NCBI RefSeq assembly: GCF_900021165.1
Contig: NZ_FCOQ01000012.1
Span: 271,147-335,146 of the forward strand
DNA: 64,000 bases
Reading direction: 5' to 3'
From: Paenibacillus phocaeensis
GTDB lineage: Bacteria; Bacillota; Bacilli; Paenibacillales; Paenibacillaceae
The notes under the pieces are model-generated. The model was not told the origin of the DNA. It searched no databases and saw nothing but the letters and a program-made list of their open reading frames with translations. Position 1 is the first letter of the stretch. Every line of letters starts with the position of its first letter. Positions 43,086 to 51,919 of the stretch are shown one piece after another. Position numbers and translations under genes: made by a program.

Positions 43086-44234
43086 TTAAACCTCGCCCTG
43101 CGGCATCCAGATCCGAAAGTTCCCGCTAAGTGCCAGCAGCGCGAACAGATAGAGGCAATTGTCGTAATAGCGGCGCTTGCCGGTTCGCACCGGCGTGTTC
43201 CAGAACAGCTCGACGCTCGCTTGAGCCCGCGGGCCTTCAGCCGCCAGCGAGGCCATCGCATTGGTAGCGAGCAAGCCGACCGGATGCAGCGCCGGTTCAT
43301 CGAACGGTTCGCCCGATATCGTGTAGCGGCGATAATTATCCGGCTTCTTGTCGGCGAAGAACGCCTGGATTTTGCCCGCCGTCTCCCGCTGCCAAGGATC
43401 TGCGGCGAACCACTCCCAATCGAGGCCCAGATTCGCGGCCACCCGATAAGCGTCACTGTAAAAGTGGCCGAACCCCCGCTCGTTATTGGGCGTCCCATCG
43501 TAATAGGCATACTCCGGCGCCAGCCCCGTAACCGGATGACAGGCGAGGTGCAGATAATGACGGCTCGCTTCAGCCGCCTCCTTCCAGAAGGGCCGATCCT
43601 CAGGATACGCCCACAACGCAAACAGCTCGTAGAAATGCGGCAGATGGTAGGAAGGATCGGAAAATTCACAGTTCGGGATAAACTTGATCAGCTTGTTGTC
43701 CGGATTCCACATCGGATAACCGGCCCCGTCTTCTCCCTTATGCAGACAAGTGCGCAGCAAGTCCCGCGCCTGGGTGCCGTAGTTGAACGGAGCCTCCCGG
43801 TCGCCCCAGCGATGGGAAGCGAACAGCAAAGCCAGCGCGAAATACTCCTCGCCGTCCGGCGCCGGCCCGTTCGACAGACGCTTGCCGTCCGGCGCGCAGG
43901 ACCAGGCGAAATACCCGGCATTCTCCCCTTCGGTCATGTACATATGGGTCATTGTCCATTTCCAAAGACGGTCGAACACATCCTGGCGGCCGTACTGGAC
44001 GGCCATCATCATCCCGTAAGACATGCCCTCCGTTCGCACGTCCAGATTCCCCGTATCCAACATGTAGCCCTTATCCTCGCCGGAAGGGTAATAAATGCGC
44101 GTCTCCTCGTCCCCTTCAAATAACAGCTTCCACGTTTCGTCCAGCCGGCACCGGATCGCTTCGTCCCCATAACCGTATTCCGCCAACAGATTCCGATATT
44201 TCCCGGTATAATAAGCTCCTTGGTGTTCTCTCAT
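43086..44234 (-). CDS. GH8 reducing-end xylose-releasing exo-oligoxylanase (Rex type)
   Basis: Cytoplasmic 382-residue glycosidase. It matches the GH8 Rex enzymes that remove xylose from the reducing end of xylo-oligosaccharides: general acid E69 in VRTEGMSYGMMMAV and likely base aspartate in FYSDAYRVA. The alpha/alpha barrel repeats span the whole length and there is no signal peptide. Length equals the family. It is divergent from the GntR-uxuA-uxuB operon and shares its control region, which fits joint use of glucuronoxylan fragments. Confidence 0.88.
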   Translation of the reverse strand: MREHQGAYYTGKYRNLLAEYGYGDEAIRCRLDETWKLLFEGDEETRIYYPSGEDKGYMLDTGNLDVRTEGMSYGMMMAVQYGRQDVFDRLWKWTMTHMYMTEGENAGYFAWSCAPDGKRLSNGPAPDGEEYFALALLFASHRWGDREAPFNYGTQARDLLRTCLHKGEDGAGYPMWNPDNKLIKFIPNCEFSDPSYHLPHFYELFALWAYPEDRPFWKEAAEASRHYLHLACHPVTGLAPEYAYYDGTPNNERGFGHFYSDAYRVAANLGLDWEWFAADPWQRETAGKIQAFFADKKPDNYRRYTISGEPFDEPALHPVGLLATNAMASLAAEGPRAQASVELFWNTPVRTGKRRYYDNCLYLFALLALSGNFRIWMPQGEV

Positions 44235-44362
44235 CGTCTAGCCGCCTCCTCCCGCCTCAGCTTGTATTGTTGTGCCATCCTCGTAAACGTAACACGCCCC
44301 CCGCAGGGATTCCATGTGCATTTCGCGCTTTTATTTATCCAAATCGAGCTCAACTGCCGCAT

Positions 44363-44378
44363 GAATGTATACGCATTC
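44363..44378. promoter_or_regulatory. Possible GntR/FCD operator (first site)
   Basis: GAATGTATACGCATTC has perfect 5-bp arms and a TGTATACG core similar to the TGTATACA centre of many FadR/FCD-type operators. It lies between the divergent GH8 and GntR genes. Confidence 0.45.
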
Positions 44379-44430
44379 AAACGGATGCGGAAAACGATGA
44401 TTTTTTGCTTGCAAACCCCGCAGTTCCATA

Positions 44431-44450
44431 CTACCATACAAGTATGGTAG
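44431..44450. promoter_or_regulatory. Probable GntR/FCD operator (second site)
   Basis: CTACCATAC and GTATGGTAG are perfect 9-bp arms separated by AA, about 70 bp upstream of the GntR start. The long perfect dyad next to a regulator gene suggests autoregulation. Confidence 0.65.
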
Positions 44451-44519
44451 ATAAACAAAATGAGCAAGAATTGGCTACAACCAGAAAACAACGCGAACAA
44501 GAGTAAAGGAGGTGACGCA

Positions 44520-45215
44520 ATGAGCGACAGATGGCTGACTCAGTCCGGTTCGGCGGGGAACACGGTGTATGCCAAGCTGAAGGAGCAGATCGTCACGCTG
44601 GAGCTGCCGCCGGGAACGACTCTTTCCGAAAAAGAGATGTCCCTGGCCTTTCAAGTCAGCCGCACTCCGGTTCGGGAAAGCTTCGTGCGGCTGGCGCAGG
44701 AAGGCTTGGTGGTCGTCTTGCCGCAGCGCGGCACGCGGGTATCGCTGATCGACCCCGAGCTCGTGGAGGAAGCGCGGTTTATGCGGGAACAACTGGAACG
44801 CGCCGTGATCCGGCTCGCCTGCGAACGGTTCCCGGAGGAAGCGCTGGCCGCGCTGGCCGACAATCTGGCCCGCCAGCAGGACAGCATCCGCCGGCACGAC
44901 AACCACGCGATGTTTGCGCTGGACGAAGAGTTCCATCGCATTCTGTTCGCCGGCTGCCGCAAGCAGGGGACCTGGGACGTCATCCAGCAGATGAACGCCC
45001 ACCTCAACCGGACGCGGGTACTGTGGCTGACGACCGATCCGCACTGGGAGAATCTTTACGAACAGCATCGGGCGATGCATGAAGCGATCGTCACTCACGA
45101 CGCCAACCGGGCCGACGGGCTGATGAGGGAGCATTTGCAGCTCAGCATCTCCAATTTGCCGGTGCTGCAGGAGCGGTATCCGGATTATTTCAAGCAAGGT
45201 GAATTTACTTCGTAA
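44520..45215 (+). CDS. GntR-family regulator, FadR/FCD subfamily (UxuR-like)
   Basis: 231-residue repressor with an N-terminal winged helix (PPGTTLSEKEMSLAFQVSRTPVRESFVRLAQEGLV) and a C-terminal all-helical FCD ligand domain with metal-binding histidines in DEEFHRILF and EQHRAMHEAI. ATG at 44520 follows a perfect AAAGGAGGTG. It stands directly before uxuA and uxuB, so it probably responds to a hexuronate such as fructuronate or mannonate. Two candidate operators lie in the divergent promoter region. Confidence 0.9.
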   Translation: MSDRWLTQSGSAGNTVYAKLKEQIVTLELPPGTTLSEKEMSLAFQVSRTPVRESFVRLAQEGLVVVLPQRGTRVSLIDPELVEEARFMREQLERAVIRLACERFPEEALAALADNLARQQDSIRRHDNHAMFALDEEFHRILFAGCRKQGTWDVIQQMNAHLNRTRVLWLTTDPHWENLYEQHRAMHEAIVTHDANRADGLMREHLQLSISNLPVLQERYPDYFKQGEFTS

Positions 45216-45238
45216 ATAACAAGGTAGGCGGTGAAGGG

Positions 45239-46312
45239 ATGCGTATGACATTTCGCTGGTTCGGCGAAGGCAATGATACGGTGACGCTGGATCAGATCAA
45301 GCAAATCCCCGGGGTGGAAGGCCTTGTATGGTCGCTGCACGACGTACCCGCGGGGGAAGAATGGCCGATGGACAAAATCGAGGAGGTGAAACGGCAAGCG
45401 GACCGCTACGGCTTCCACCTGGATGTCGTGGAAAGCATCAATGTGCATGAAGAGATCAAGCTCGGCTGGCCAACACGCGACCGATATATCGAAAATTACA
45501 AGCGAACGATCGAGAAAGTCGCCAAGGTTGGCGTCAAGGTCATCTGCTACAACTTCATGCCGATCTTCGACTGGCTGCGCACCGATTTGCATAAGGCGTC
45601 GGGGGACGGTTCGACGGCGTTATTTTATGAGAAAGCCCGCATTCACAATATCGATCCGTTCGAGCTGGTGAAGGTCATCAACCAAAACAGCGCGCTGACG
45701 ATGCCCGGCTGGGAGCCGGAGCGGCTGGAACAATTAACCTCCCTGTTCGAGGCGTATCAGGGCGTGACGGAGGAGGATCTGTGGCGCAACCTGGAGTATT
45801 TCCTGAAGGAAATCGTTCCGGTAGCCGAGCAGCACGGGATTAAAATGGCGATTCACCCGGACGATCCGCCGTGGTCGATCTTCGGACTGCCGCGCATCAT
45901 CACGAGTCAGCAGAACCTGCGCCGCTTCCTGAAGCTGGTCGACAGCCCTTCTAACGGAATCACATTATGCAGCGGGTCGCTTGGCGCCAATCCGGACAAC
46001 GATATCCTCGCAATGATCCATGAATTCCATGACCGGATTCCGTTTGCTCATATCCGCAATGTGCGCGTATTCGACAACGGTGATTTTATGGAGACGTCGC
46101 ATCGAACCCAGGACGGTACCGTCGACATCGCCGGCATCGTCAAAGCGTATTATGACACTGGTTTCACGGGGTATGCCCGTCCCGACCACGGCCGCCATAT
46201 CTGGGGCGAGGAGTGCCGTCCGGGGTACGGCCTGTACGACCGGGCGCTCGGCATCATGTATCTGTGGGGCTTGTGGGACGCTTATGTCAAGCAGGCCGGC
46301 CAGTTAGACTGA
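45239..46312 (+). CDS. uxuA: Mannonate dehydratase
   Basis: 357-residue TIM-barrel enzyme that converts D-mannonate to 2-keto-3-deoxygluconate in glucuronate breakdown. Typical motifs are FRWFGEGNDTVTLDQIKQIPG, the metal-binding AIHPDDPPW and TLCSGSLG, AHIRNVR and RPDHGRHIWGE. All are intact. The gene follows the GntR regulator by 23 bp. ATG at 45239 or 45245 could be used; both lie within reach of GTGAAGGG. Confidence 0.95.
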   Translation: MRMTFRWFGEGNDTVTLDQIKQIPGVEGLVWSLHDVPAGEEWPMDKIEEVKRQADRYGFHLDVVESINVHEEIKLGWPTRDRYIENYKRTIEKVAKVGVKVICYNFMPIFDWLRTDLHKASGDGSTALFYEKARIHNIDPFELVKVINQNSALTMPGWEPERLEQLTSLFEAYQGVTEEDLWRNLEYFLKEIVPVAEQHGIKMAIHPDDPPWSIFGLPRIITSQQNLRRFLKLVDSPSNGITLCSGSLGANPDNDILAMIHEFHDRIPFAHIRNVRVFDNGDFMETSHRTQDGTVDIAGIVKAYYDTGFTGYARPDHGRHIWGEECRPGYGLYDRALGIMYLWGLWDAYVKQAGQLD

Positions 46313-46348
46313 ACTATACCAACGTTGAAAAAAGGAGTGGATCAACCG

Positions 46349-47203
46349 ATGAGCAACTTGCCAGTACATCCCGCATTGGCCGGCAAAACCGCCGTCATTA
46401 CCGGCGGAGCCGGGGTCCTCTGCCGGGCGATGGCCCTTGAGCTGGGCCGCCAGGGAGCGAAGGTGGCGATCCTCAACCGTACGCTCGCCAAGGGCGAAGC
46501 TGTGGCGGACCAAATTCGCGCTGACGGCGGCACGGCGGCGGCATTCGCCTGCGACGTGACGGACGCCGAAAGTGTTAAGGCGGCGGAGGCCGCCGTTCGG
46601 GAGCTTTGGGGCCCATGCGATATTCTGGTCAACGGAGCCGGCGGCAACCATGCCAGCGCGAATACGACGAATGAAATTTTTCAGCCGGAAGATGTCGCCA
46701 ATCCCGAGGTCACCAGTTTCTTTGACCTGAGCATCCTGAGGGTTCGCGGCGTTCTCGACTTAAACTTCACGGGGACGTTGATCCCAACGCAAATTTTTGC
46801 CAAAAAAATGATCGGACGTCCCGGCGCAACCATCCTCAACATCTCCTCCATGAGCTCTTATAGCCCGATGACGAAGGTTCCTGCGTACAGCGCGGCTAAG
46901 GCGGCGGTCAACAACCTGACGCAGTGGCTGGCCGTGCATCTGGCGGAATCCGGCATTCGCGTGAATTCGCTCGCGCCGGGATTTTTCCTGACCGAGCAGA
47001 ACCGCAATTTGCTGACAAACCCGGACGGATCGCTAACCGAACGTTCGCATAAGATCATCACCCATACCCCGATGCGCCGCTTCGGCGTGCCGGAGGATTT
47101 GCTGGGGACGTTGCTGTGGCTGGCGGATGCCGAGACGTCCGGCTTCGTTACAGGCACCGTGATCCCGGTCGACGGCGGATTCATGGCTTATTCAGGAGTC
47201 TAA
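46349..47203 (+). CDS. uxuB: D-mannonate oxidoreductase, SDR type
   Basis: 284-residue short-chain dehydrogenase that would reduce fructuronate to mannonate. Rossmann motif [22 protein letters not shown], catalytic Ser in [14 protein letters not shown] with Tyr and Lys. The insertion after NGAGGNHAS is typical of the YjmF/UxuB-like SDRs. ATG at 46349 preferred over TTG at 46325 because the latter overlaps the AAGGAG site. It follows uxuA closely, forming a regulator-uxuA-uxuB operon. Confidence 0.88.
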   Translation: MSNLPVHPALAGKTAVITGGAGVLCRAMALELGRQGAKVAILNRTLAKGEAVADQIRADGGTAAAFACDVTDAESVKAAEAAVRELWGPCDILVNGAGGNHASANTTNEIFQPEDVANPEVTSFFDLSILRVRGVLDLNFTGTLIPTQIFAKKMIGRPGATILNISSMSSYSPMTKVPAYSAAKAAVNNLTQWLAVHLAESGIRVNSLAPGFFLTEQNRNLLTNPDGSLTERSHKIITHTPMRRFGVPEDLLGTLLWLADAETSGFVTGTVIPVDGGFMAYSGV

Positions 47204-47291
47204 GCGGAGGCTCGCCTGATCTGGGAAAGTGGACACTAACGAGAGTAAAGTACGGAACCGAGTGGCTATTTTATAAGGAGATGAAGAACTC

Positions 47292-47924
47292 ATGTCTAAA
47301 TTTCAAGTCATCACTGAGATTCCCGTCCGGGAACAAGCCGTCGCTTTTACGTTTGATGACGGTCCCAATCCGCTGTACACTCCGCAGGTCCTGGAGATCT
47401 TCCGGGAGGTGCAAGGAAAGGCGACTTTCTTCATGATCGGCACGCAGATCGAGAAAGATATGGAAACCGCGAAAGCCGTCCATGCGCAAGGCCATGAGAT
47501 CGGCAACCACTCCTATTCACACCCGCGCCTGCCCGAACTCAGCCCGGAGGAATGCCGAAGGGAAATGCAACTGACGGAGGAGCTGATCCGGCAGGTAACC
47601 GGGGCAAAACCCAAGGTCTACCGCCCGCCGTACATCGATACCACCGAGGAGGTGGCCGCCATCACCGCCGGTGAATTCGGTTATCCCGCAATCGGGGCGG
47701 TGAACGGCGCGGCGATGGACTGGGAAATGCCCGGAGTTGCGCACATCGTGGAAAAAACGCGGGAACAGGTTCGCCCCGGCAGCATCCTGCTGTTCCATGA
47801 CGGCTTCAACGATCGTTCCCAGACCGTTGAAGCCGTGCGGATCCTGGCCGCTGAACTGACGGCCGCCGGGTATCGGCTGGTCACGGTCAGCGAGCTGTTT
47901 GCGTTGAGCGCTGCCGAAGCGTAA
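47292..47924 (+). CDS. NodB-type polysaccharide deacetylase (CE4) without signal peptide
   Basis: 210-residue CE4 fold: FTFDDGP with catalytic D22 and metal-binding D23, H73 and H77 in GNHSYSHP, RPPY and the C-terminal LLFHDG. All metal and catalytic residues are intact. It lacks a signal peptide and membrane anchor, unlike typical peptidoglycan or chitin deacetylases. AAGGAG precedes the ATG. It follows uxuB by 88 bp before a strong terminator, so an intracellular role on acetylated xylo-oligosaccharides is possible. That is inference; other N- or O-acetyl substrates are open. Confidence 0.85.
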   Translation: MSKFQVITEIPVREQAVAFTFDDGPNPLYTPQVLEIFREVQGKATFFMIGTQIEKDMETAKAVHAQGHEIGNHSYSHPRLPELSPEECRREMQLTEELIRQVTGAKPKVYRPPYIDTTEEVAAITAGEFGYPAIGAVNGAAMDWEMPGVAHIVEKTREQVRPGSILLFHDGFNDRSQTVEAVRILAAELTAAGYRLVTVSELFALSAAEA

Positions 47925-47934
47925 GACGCCCGAC

Positions 47935-47984
47935 AAAAAGGCCAAAAGGGCCGCGCCAATTATGCGCTCCTTTTGGCCTTTTTT
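47935..47984. terminator. Bidirectional terminator
   Basis: AAAAAGGCCAAAAGG (47935-47949) pairs with CCTTTTGGCCTTTTT (47969-47983); T-run on both strands. It separates the uronate operon from the convergent nitrite operon. Confidence 0.92.
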
Positions 47985-48044
47985 CTTCCAACGGCGGCTT
48001 GGCGGGAAACTGGCAACCGTTGAGGGTCCCCGGACCCTCATTAG

Positions 48045-48917
48045 TCATAGGCGTTCCCCCGCCACGGACAACGCCGGGCTGTCCGGCTCGGCCGCTTCCG
48101 TTACAACCGCCCGCCCCCCTTCTCTACGCCGCAGGGTCCCTTTTTGCGCAACATATAACATCAATCCGGTAAACACGACACCGCCCAGGAAGTTGCCGAT
48201 CAAGACGGGAATCTGATTCCATACCCACCAGTCCGCCCAACTGACGTTCGCCCCGAGCAGCATCCCCGCCGGGATTACAAACATATTGACAACGGCATGC
48301 TCGAACCCCTGCGCGAAAAAAATCAAGATCGGCAGCCACATCGCTGCGATTTTGCCGATCGTCGACTTTGAGGTCATCGCCATCACCACGCCCAGCGTCA
48401 CCATCCAGTTGCACAAAATCGCCTTGATGACCGCCAGTGCCAATCCACTGCCTCCCATATGCTTGTAGGCCAGCGTCTTCGCTTCACTCGTCTGAATCAA
48501 CACCTGCACGAGCGGGTGTGTCAGGTCCGTGCCCATTTTCGTTATCGTCAGTCCATACAGGACGGCATACACAGCGCAGCCGATCAGATGCCCGAGAATC
48601 ACCCAGCCGAAGCTGGTCAACATCCGCGCCCACGAGACGCGCCGCTCCAGCACCGCCAGCGGGATCAGCGCGAAGCTGCCGGTGACCAGCTCCAGGCCCA
48701 GCAAGACGATGATGACAAAACCCACCGGAAAAATCGCGGCCCCCACGATCCCCAGCGAGGTTTGCTGCGTCGCGGTGAACGCCAAGGTCGTGGCAAACGC
48801 AAGGATCGCCCCGCCCAAAAACCCTTTGACCAGCAGTTGCTGAATGCTGAGGCCAGCTTTATTTTCCCCCGTCTCGATCATATTTCCGAGCACTTCTCCG
48901 GGTTTGACGTAATCCAT
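48045..48917 (-). CDS. Formate/nitrite transporter family channel (NirC type)
   Basis: 290-residue FNT channel with six membrane segments; the conserved central-histidine region reads EHAVVNMF and the second half has the GNFLGG motif. In this place, after nirB and nirD, nitrite import or balance is the likely task. AAGGAGG stands before the ATG. The C-terminal 25 residues form a charged tail. Third gene of the nirB-nirD-FNT unit. Confidence 0.9.
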   Translation of the reverse strand: MDYVKPGEVLGNMIETGENKAGLSIQQLLVKGFLGGAILAFATTLAFTATQQTSLGIVGAAIFPVGFVIIVLLGLELVTGSFALIPLAVLERRVSWARMLTSFGWVILGHLIGCAVYAVLYGLTITKMGTDLTHPLVQVLIQTSEAKTLAYKHMGGSGLALAVIKAILCNWMVTLGVVMAMTSKSTIGKIAAMWLPILIFFAQGFEHAVVNMFVIPAGMLLGANVSWADWWVWNQIPVLIGNFLGGVVFTGLMLYVAQKGTLRRREGGRAVVTEAAEPDSPALSVAGERL

Positions 48918-48960
48918 GGTTCATCCCCTCCTTATTAATGTACGGTGCGAACTCTAATCG

Positions 48961-49275
48961 CTACAGCGAAATATAGACAACCCCGGTCGCTTCATCCACT
49001 TCAGTCTCATAAACCGTGACCTCGCCATGATCGGGTTCCTGGACACGCCCGCTGTGGAGATGGATCTTCCAATCATGCAGGGGACAATGCACGTTCGAGC
49101 CGCATACCATCCCTTCCGAAAGCTTGCCGCCTTTGTGCGGACAGCGATTCTCGAGAGCGCGAACACGTCCGTCGCTGAGGCGGAAGATCGCAATCTCCCT
49201 CCCCTCGACCAGCACCGTCCGCGAGCCAAGCCGGTCAATATCGTCCAACCGGGCCACCTGAACTTTAGTAATCAT
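48961..49275 (-). CDS. nirD: Nitrite reductase small subunit, Rieske type
   Basis: 104-residue cytoplasmic Rieske protein: CPHKGG and CPLHDWKI hold the two Cys-His pairs of the [2Fe-2S] cluster. It pairs with NirB in NADH-dependent assimilatory nitrite reduction. GGAGGGGAG stands before the ATG. Gap of 23 bp to nirB, 43 bp to the FNT gene. Confidence 0.94.
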   Translation of the reverse strand: MITKVQVARLDDIDRLGSRTVLVEGREIAIFRLSDGRVRALENRCPHKGGKLSEGMVCGSNVHCPLHDWKIHLHSGRVQEPDHGEVTVYETEVDEATGVVYISL

Positions 49276-49298
49276 GGTTACTCCCCTCCCAGAAAAGA

Positions 49299-51719
49299 TT
49301 ACGAATTTTGCAGCTGCACATCTTGCAGCGGTTCGAAGTTCTTGCGCAGTTCCTCATTTTCAATGATTTCCTTCCATGGATCGGTCGTCCGACTCAGCGT
49401 CTCTTCGATCCGCGCAGCCAGGGCCCGGCGTTCATCCGCATGTTCCAGCACGGCCTTGATCGCGTCCAGACCTACCCGTTCGATCCACTGCGCGGTGCGT
49501 TCGTTCCAGTTCGCCTGCTCGCGGTAATGCTGCAGGAACGCGGCCGTCCATTCGACGACCTCGTCTTCGGTTTTCACGACGCAGAGCAGCTCCGCTGCCC
49601 GCACCTTCACACCGCCGTTGCCGCCGACATGGATCTCCCAACCGCCATCGATCGCGACAACGCCGAGATCCTTAATCGTCGCTTCGGCACAGTTGCGCGG
49701 GCAGCCCGATACCGCCAGCTTGACTTTGCCCGGCGTGTTCAGGCGTTCGAACGTTTTCTCCAAGCGGATGCCCATCCCAATGGAATCCTGGGTGCCGAAC
49801 CGGCAGAAGGTCGAGCCCACGCAGGTCTTCACCGTACGCAGCGCTTTGCCGTACGCATGGCCGGAGGCCATCCCCAGCTCCTCCCACATCTTCGGCAGAT
49901 CCTCTTTCTTCACGCCGAGCAGGTCCAGCCGCTGTCCGCCGGTGAACTTCACCATAGGGACGTCATACTTCTCCGCAACCGCGGCGATCCGTTTGAGTTC
50001 AGCCGGGGAGGTGACCCCGCCGTAGATTCGGGGAACGACGGAGAAGGTCCCGTCCTTCTGGATGTTCGCATGGTACCGCTCGTTGGCGAAGCGGGATTCT
50101 TTCTCATCCACATATTCGGCCGGCCACAGCATCCCCAGGTAGTAGTTCAGCGCCGGGCGGCATTTGGAGCAGCCCTCCGGCTCGCGCCATTCCAGCACGT
50201 TCATGACCTCGCGCACACTCTTGAGCCCCATCTCCTTGATGCTGGCCACGATCTCCTCGCGGCCCAGCGGCGTGCAGCCGCAGATGCCCTCTTTCACAGC
50301 CTTGACATCGCCCTCTGCGTACAGATGCAGCAGCCCCTCCACCAGAGGCTTGCAGCCGCCGCAGGAGCCGGACGCTTTCGTGCACGCTTTGATCTCGCCT
50401 ACGCTGGCGCAGCCGCCCTTCACCGCTTCGACGATGGTGCCTTTGGCGACGCCGTTGCAGCCGCAGATGATTTCATCGTCGGCCATCGCTGCCAGCCTGG
50501 CATTGGGGGAGGCTCCCGCTCCGGCCCCCGCTTGCCCCGGAGCATACCCGAGCAGCAGCTCCTTCTCCTTCCCGGCCACGGATTCGCCGCTTTTGATTTT
50601 GGCAAATAACGAAGGGCCGTCCGTCGTATCCCCGAACAACACCGCACCGATCAACCTGTCGTCCTGCAGCACGATTTTGCGGTACGTGCCTTCCAATTCG
50701 TCCTGGATGCGCAGCGAGCGCGTCCCTGGAGCATCTTTAAAATACCCGGCGGAAAAAACATCCACCCCCGAGACCTTCAACTTCGTCGAAGTCACGGAGC
50801 CCTCATACCCGGCTGTGGCTGCGCCTGCCAACCGTTTGGCCAGCACGCTGCCCTGTTCATAGAGCGGCGCTACCAGCCCGTAGGCAATGCCGCGATGCTC
50901 GGCGCATTCCCCGACGGCATAGACCCCCGGTGCACTTGTCTCCAGGTAGTCGTTCACGATGATGCCCCGCGCGACCTCCAACCCCGCTTCTGTCGCCAGC
51001 TCAATATTGGGCTTGATCCCGACGGCCATTACAACCAGGTCGGCTTCCAGGCGGCTGCCGTCTGCGAACTCCAGCCCCTCGGCTCGCCGTCCGCCGGTAA
51101 TCCTGGCCGTTTGCTTCTGCAGCAGGAACTTCATCCCCTGCGTCTCCAGCTCGCGCTGCAGCATCCGCGACGCCGGTTCATCAAGCTGACGTTCCATCAA
51201 ATAAGGATGAATGTGCACAACCGAGACGTCCATGCCGAGATGCAGCAAGCCGCGAGCCGCCTCCAGTCCCAGCAGGCCGCCGCCGATGACCGCGGCTTTC
51301 TTATATTGGCGCGAAGCCTCCATCATCCGCTCGCAATCTCGGATGTCGCGAAACCCGATTACGCCTTCCTTGCGTGCACCGGGAATCGGCAAGAGGAACG
51401 GGTTCGAACCCGTGGCGAGGATCAACGCATCGTAATCAGCCTCCACCCCGGATGCGGACACGACTTTGCGTTTCTTCGTATCGATTTGAACGACGGCATC
51501 GCCCAAATGCAGCCGGATCTTATTCTCCTCGTACCAAGCCAAATCATTGATAATGATCTCCTTCAGGTCCGCTCCACCCGCCAGCACCGAAGACAGCATA
51601 ATGCGGTTGTAGTTCGGATGCGGCTCCGCGCCGAACACCGTTATGTCATACGCTTCCGGAGCCAGCTTCAGCACATGCTCCACCGTTCGCATCCCCGCCA
51701 TGCCATTCCCGATCAGCAA
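49299..51719 (-). CDS. nirB: Nitrite reductase large subunit
   Basis: 806-residue NADH-dependent nitrite reductase that makes ammonia. In order: FAD site (IGNGMAG), NADH site (GGGLLGLEAARGL), two BFD-like [2Fe-2S] modules (CGCNGVAKG with CGGCKP; CGCTPLGRE with CSKCRP), a sulfite-reductase ferredoxin-like half domain, and the siroheme/4Fe4S site VGSTFCRF with SGCPRNCAE. All cofactor cysteines are present. The start is odd: TTG at 51719 is the only conventional start, has no ribosome site, and leaves out residues (KINTNVT) that look like the first beta strand; a TGA lies eight codons upstream. Confidence 0.93.
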   Translation of the reverse strand: MLIGNGMAGMRTVEHVLKLAPEAYDITVFGAEPHPNYNRIMLSSVLAGGADLKEIIINDLAWYEENKIRLHLGDAVVQIDTKKRKVVSASGVEADYDALILATGSNPFLLPIPGARKEGVIGFRDIRDCERMMEASRQYKKAAVIGGGLLGLEAARGLLHLGMDVSVVHIHPYLMERQLDEPASRMLQRELETQGMKFLLQKQTARITGGRRAEGLEFADGSRLEADLVVMAVGIKPNIELATEAGLEVARGIIVNDYLETSAPGVYAVGECAEHRGIAYGLVAPLYEQGSVLAKRLAGAATAGYEGSVTSTKLKVSGVDVFSAGYFKDAPGTRSLRIQDELEGTYRKIVLQDDRLIGAVLFGDTTDGPSLFAKIKSGESVAGKEKELLLGYAPGQAGAGAGASPNARLAAMADDEIICGCNGVAKGTIVEAVKGGCASVGEIKACTKASGSCGGCKPLVEGLLHLYAEGDVKAVKEGICGCTPLGREEIVASIKEMGLKSVREVMNVLEWREPEGCSKCRPALNYYLGMLWPAEYVDEKESRFANERYHANIQKDGTFSVVPRIYGGVTSPAELKRIAAVAEKYDVPMVKFTGGQRLDLLGVKKEDLPKMWEELGMASGHAYGKALRTVKTCVGSTFCRFGTQDSIGMGIRLEKTFERLNTPGKVKLAVSGCPRNCAEATIKDLGVVAIDGGWEIHVGGNGGVKVRAAELLCVVKTEDEVVEWTAAFLQHYREQANWNERTAQWIERVGLDAIKAVLEHADERRALAARIEETLSRTTDPWKEIIENEELRKNFEPLQDVQLQNS

Positions 51720-51864
51720 TGTGACATTTGTATTGATTTTTCAGAAAAAAGGCGAGAAAATACACTTATCATTTAAAAATTGAAATTTTATGTGAGGTTT
51801 TCTTTCCAATGCACCACCGCTTACTCTTGGAGAGTCCAATCCCTTTAGCGCTTTAATGTCAATG

Positions 51865-51878
51865 TCAAGCATGCTTGA
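51865..51878. promoter_or_regulatory. Perfect 14-bp palindrome between nirB and the ANTAR gene
   Basis: TCAAGCATGCTTGA is perfectly self-complementary and lies in the 200-bp divergent region. Possible protein-binding site; no known nitrogen-control consensus (TnrA, GlnR, Fnr) was matched here. Confidence 0.4.
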
Positions 51879-51919
51879 ATTTGGAACACACTGTTATGGA
51901 TAGGAGGGAACACCTCTCG

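Noticed and set aside
44521..45251. Minus-strand frame opposite the GntR gene
   Set aside because: Antisense of a clear GntR/FCD gene with a perfect ribosome site.
51720..51864. Hexaloop hairpin pair for ANTAR binding in the nirB leader
   Set aside because: Only a weak ACTCT/AGAGT stem with a 3-base loop was seen; a folding search would be needed to claim a target.
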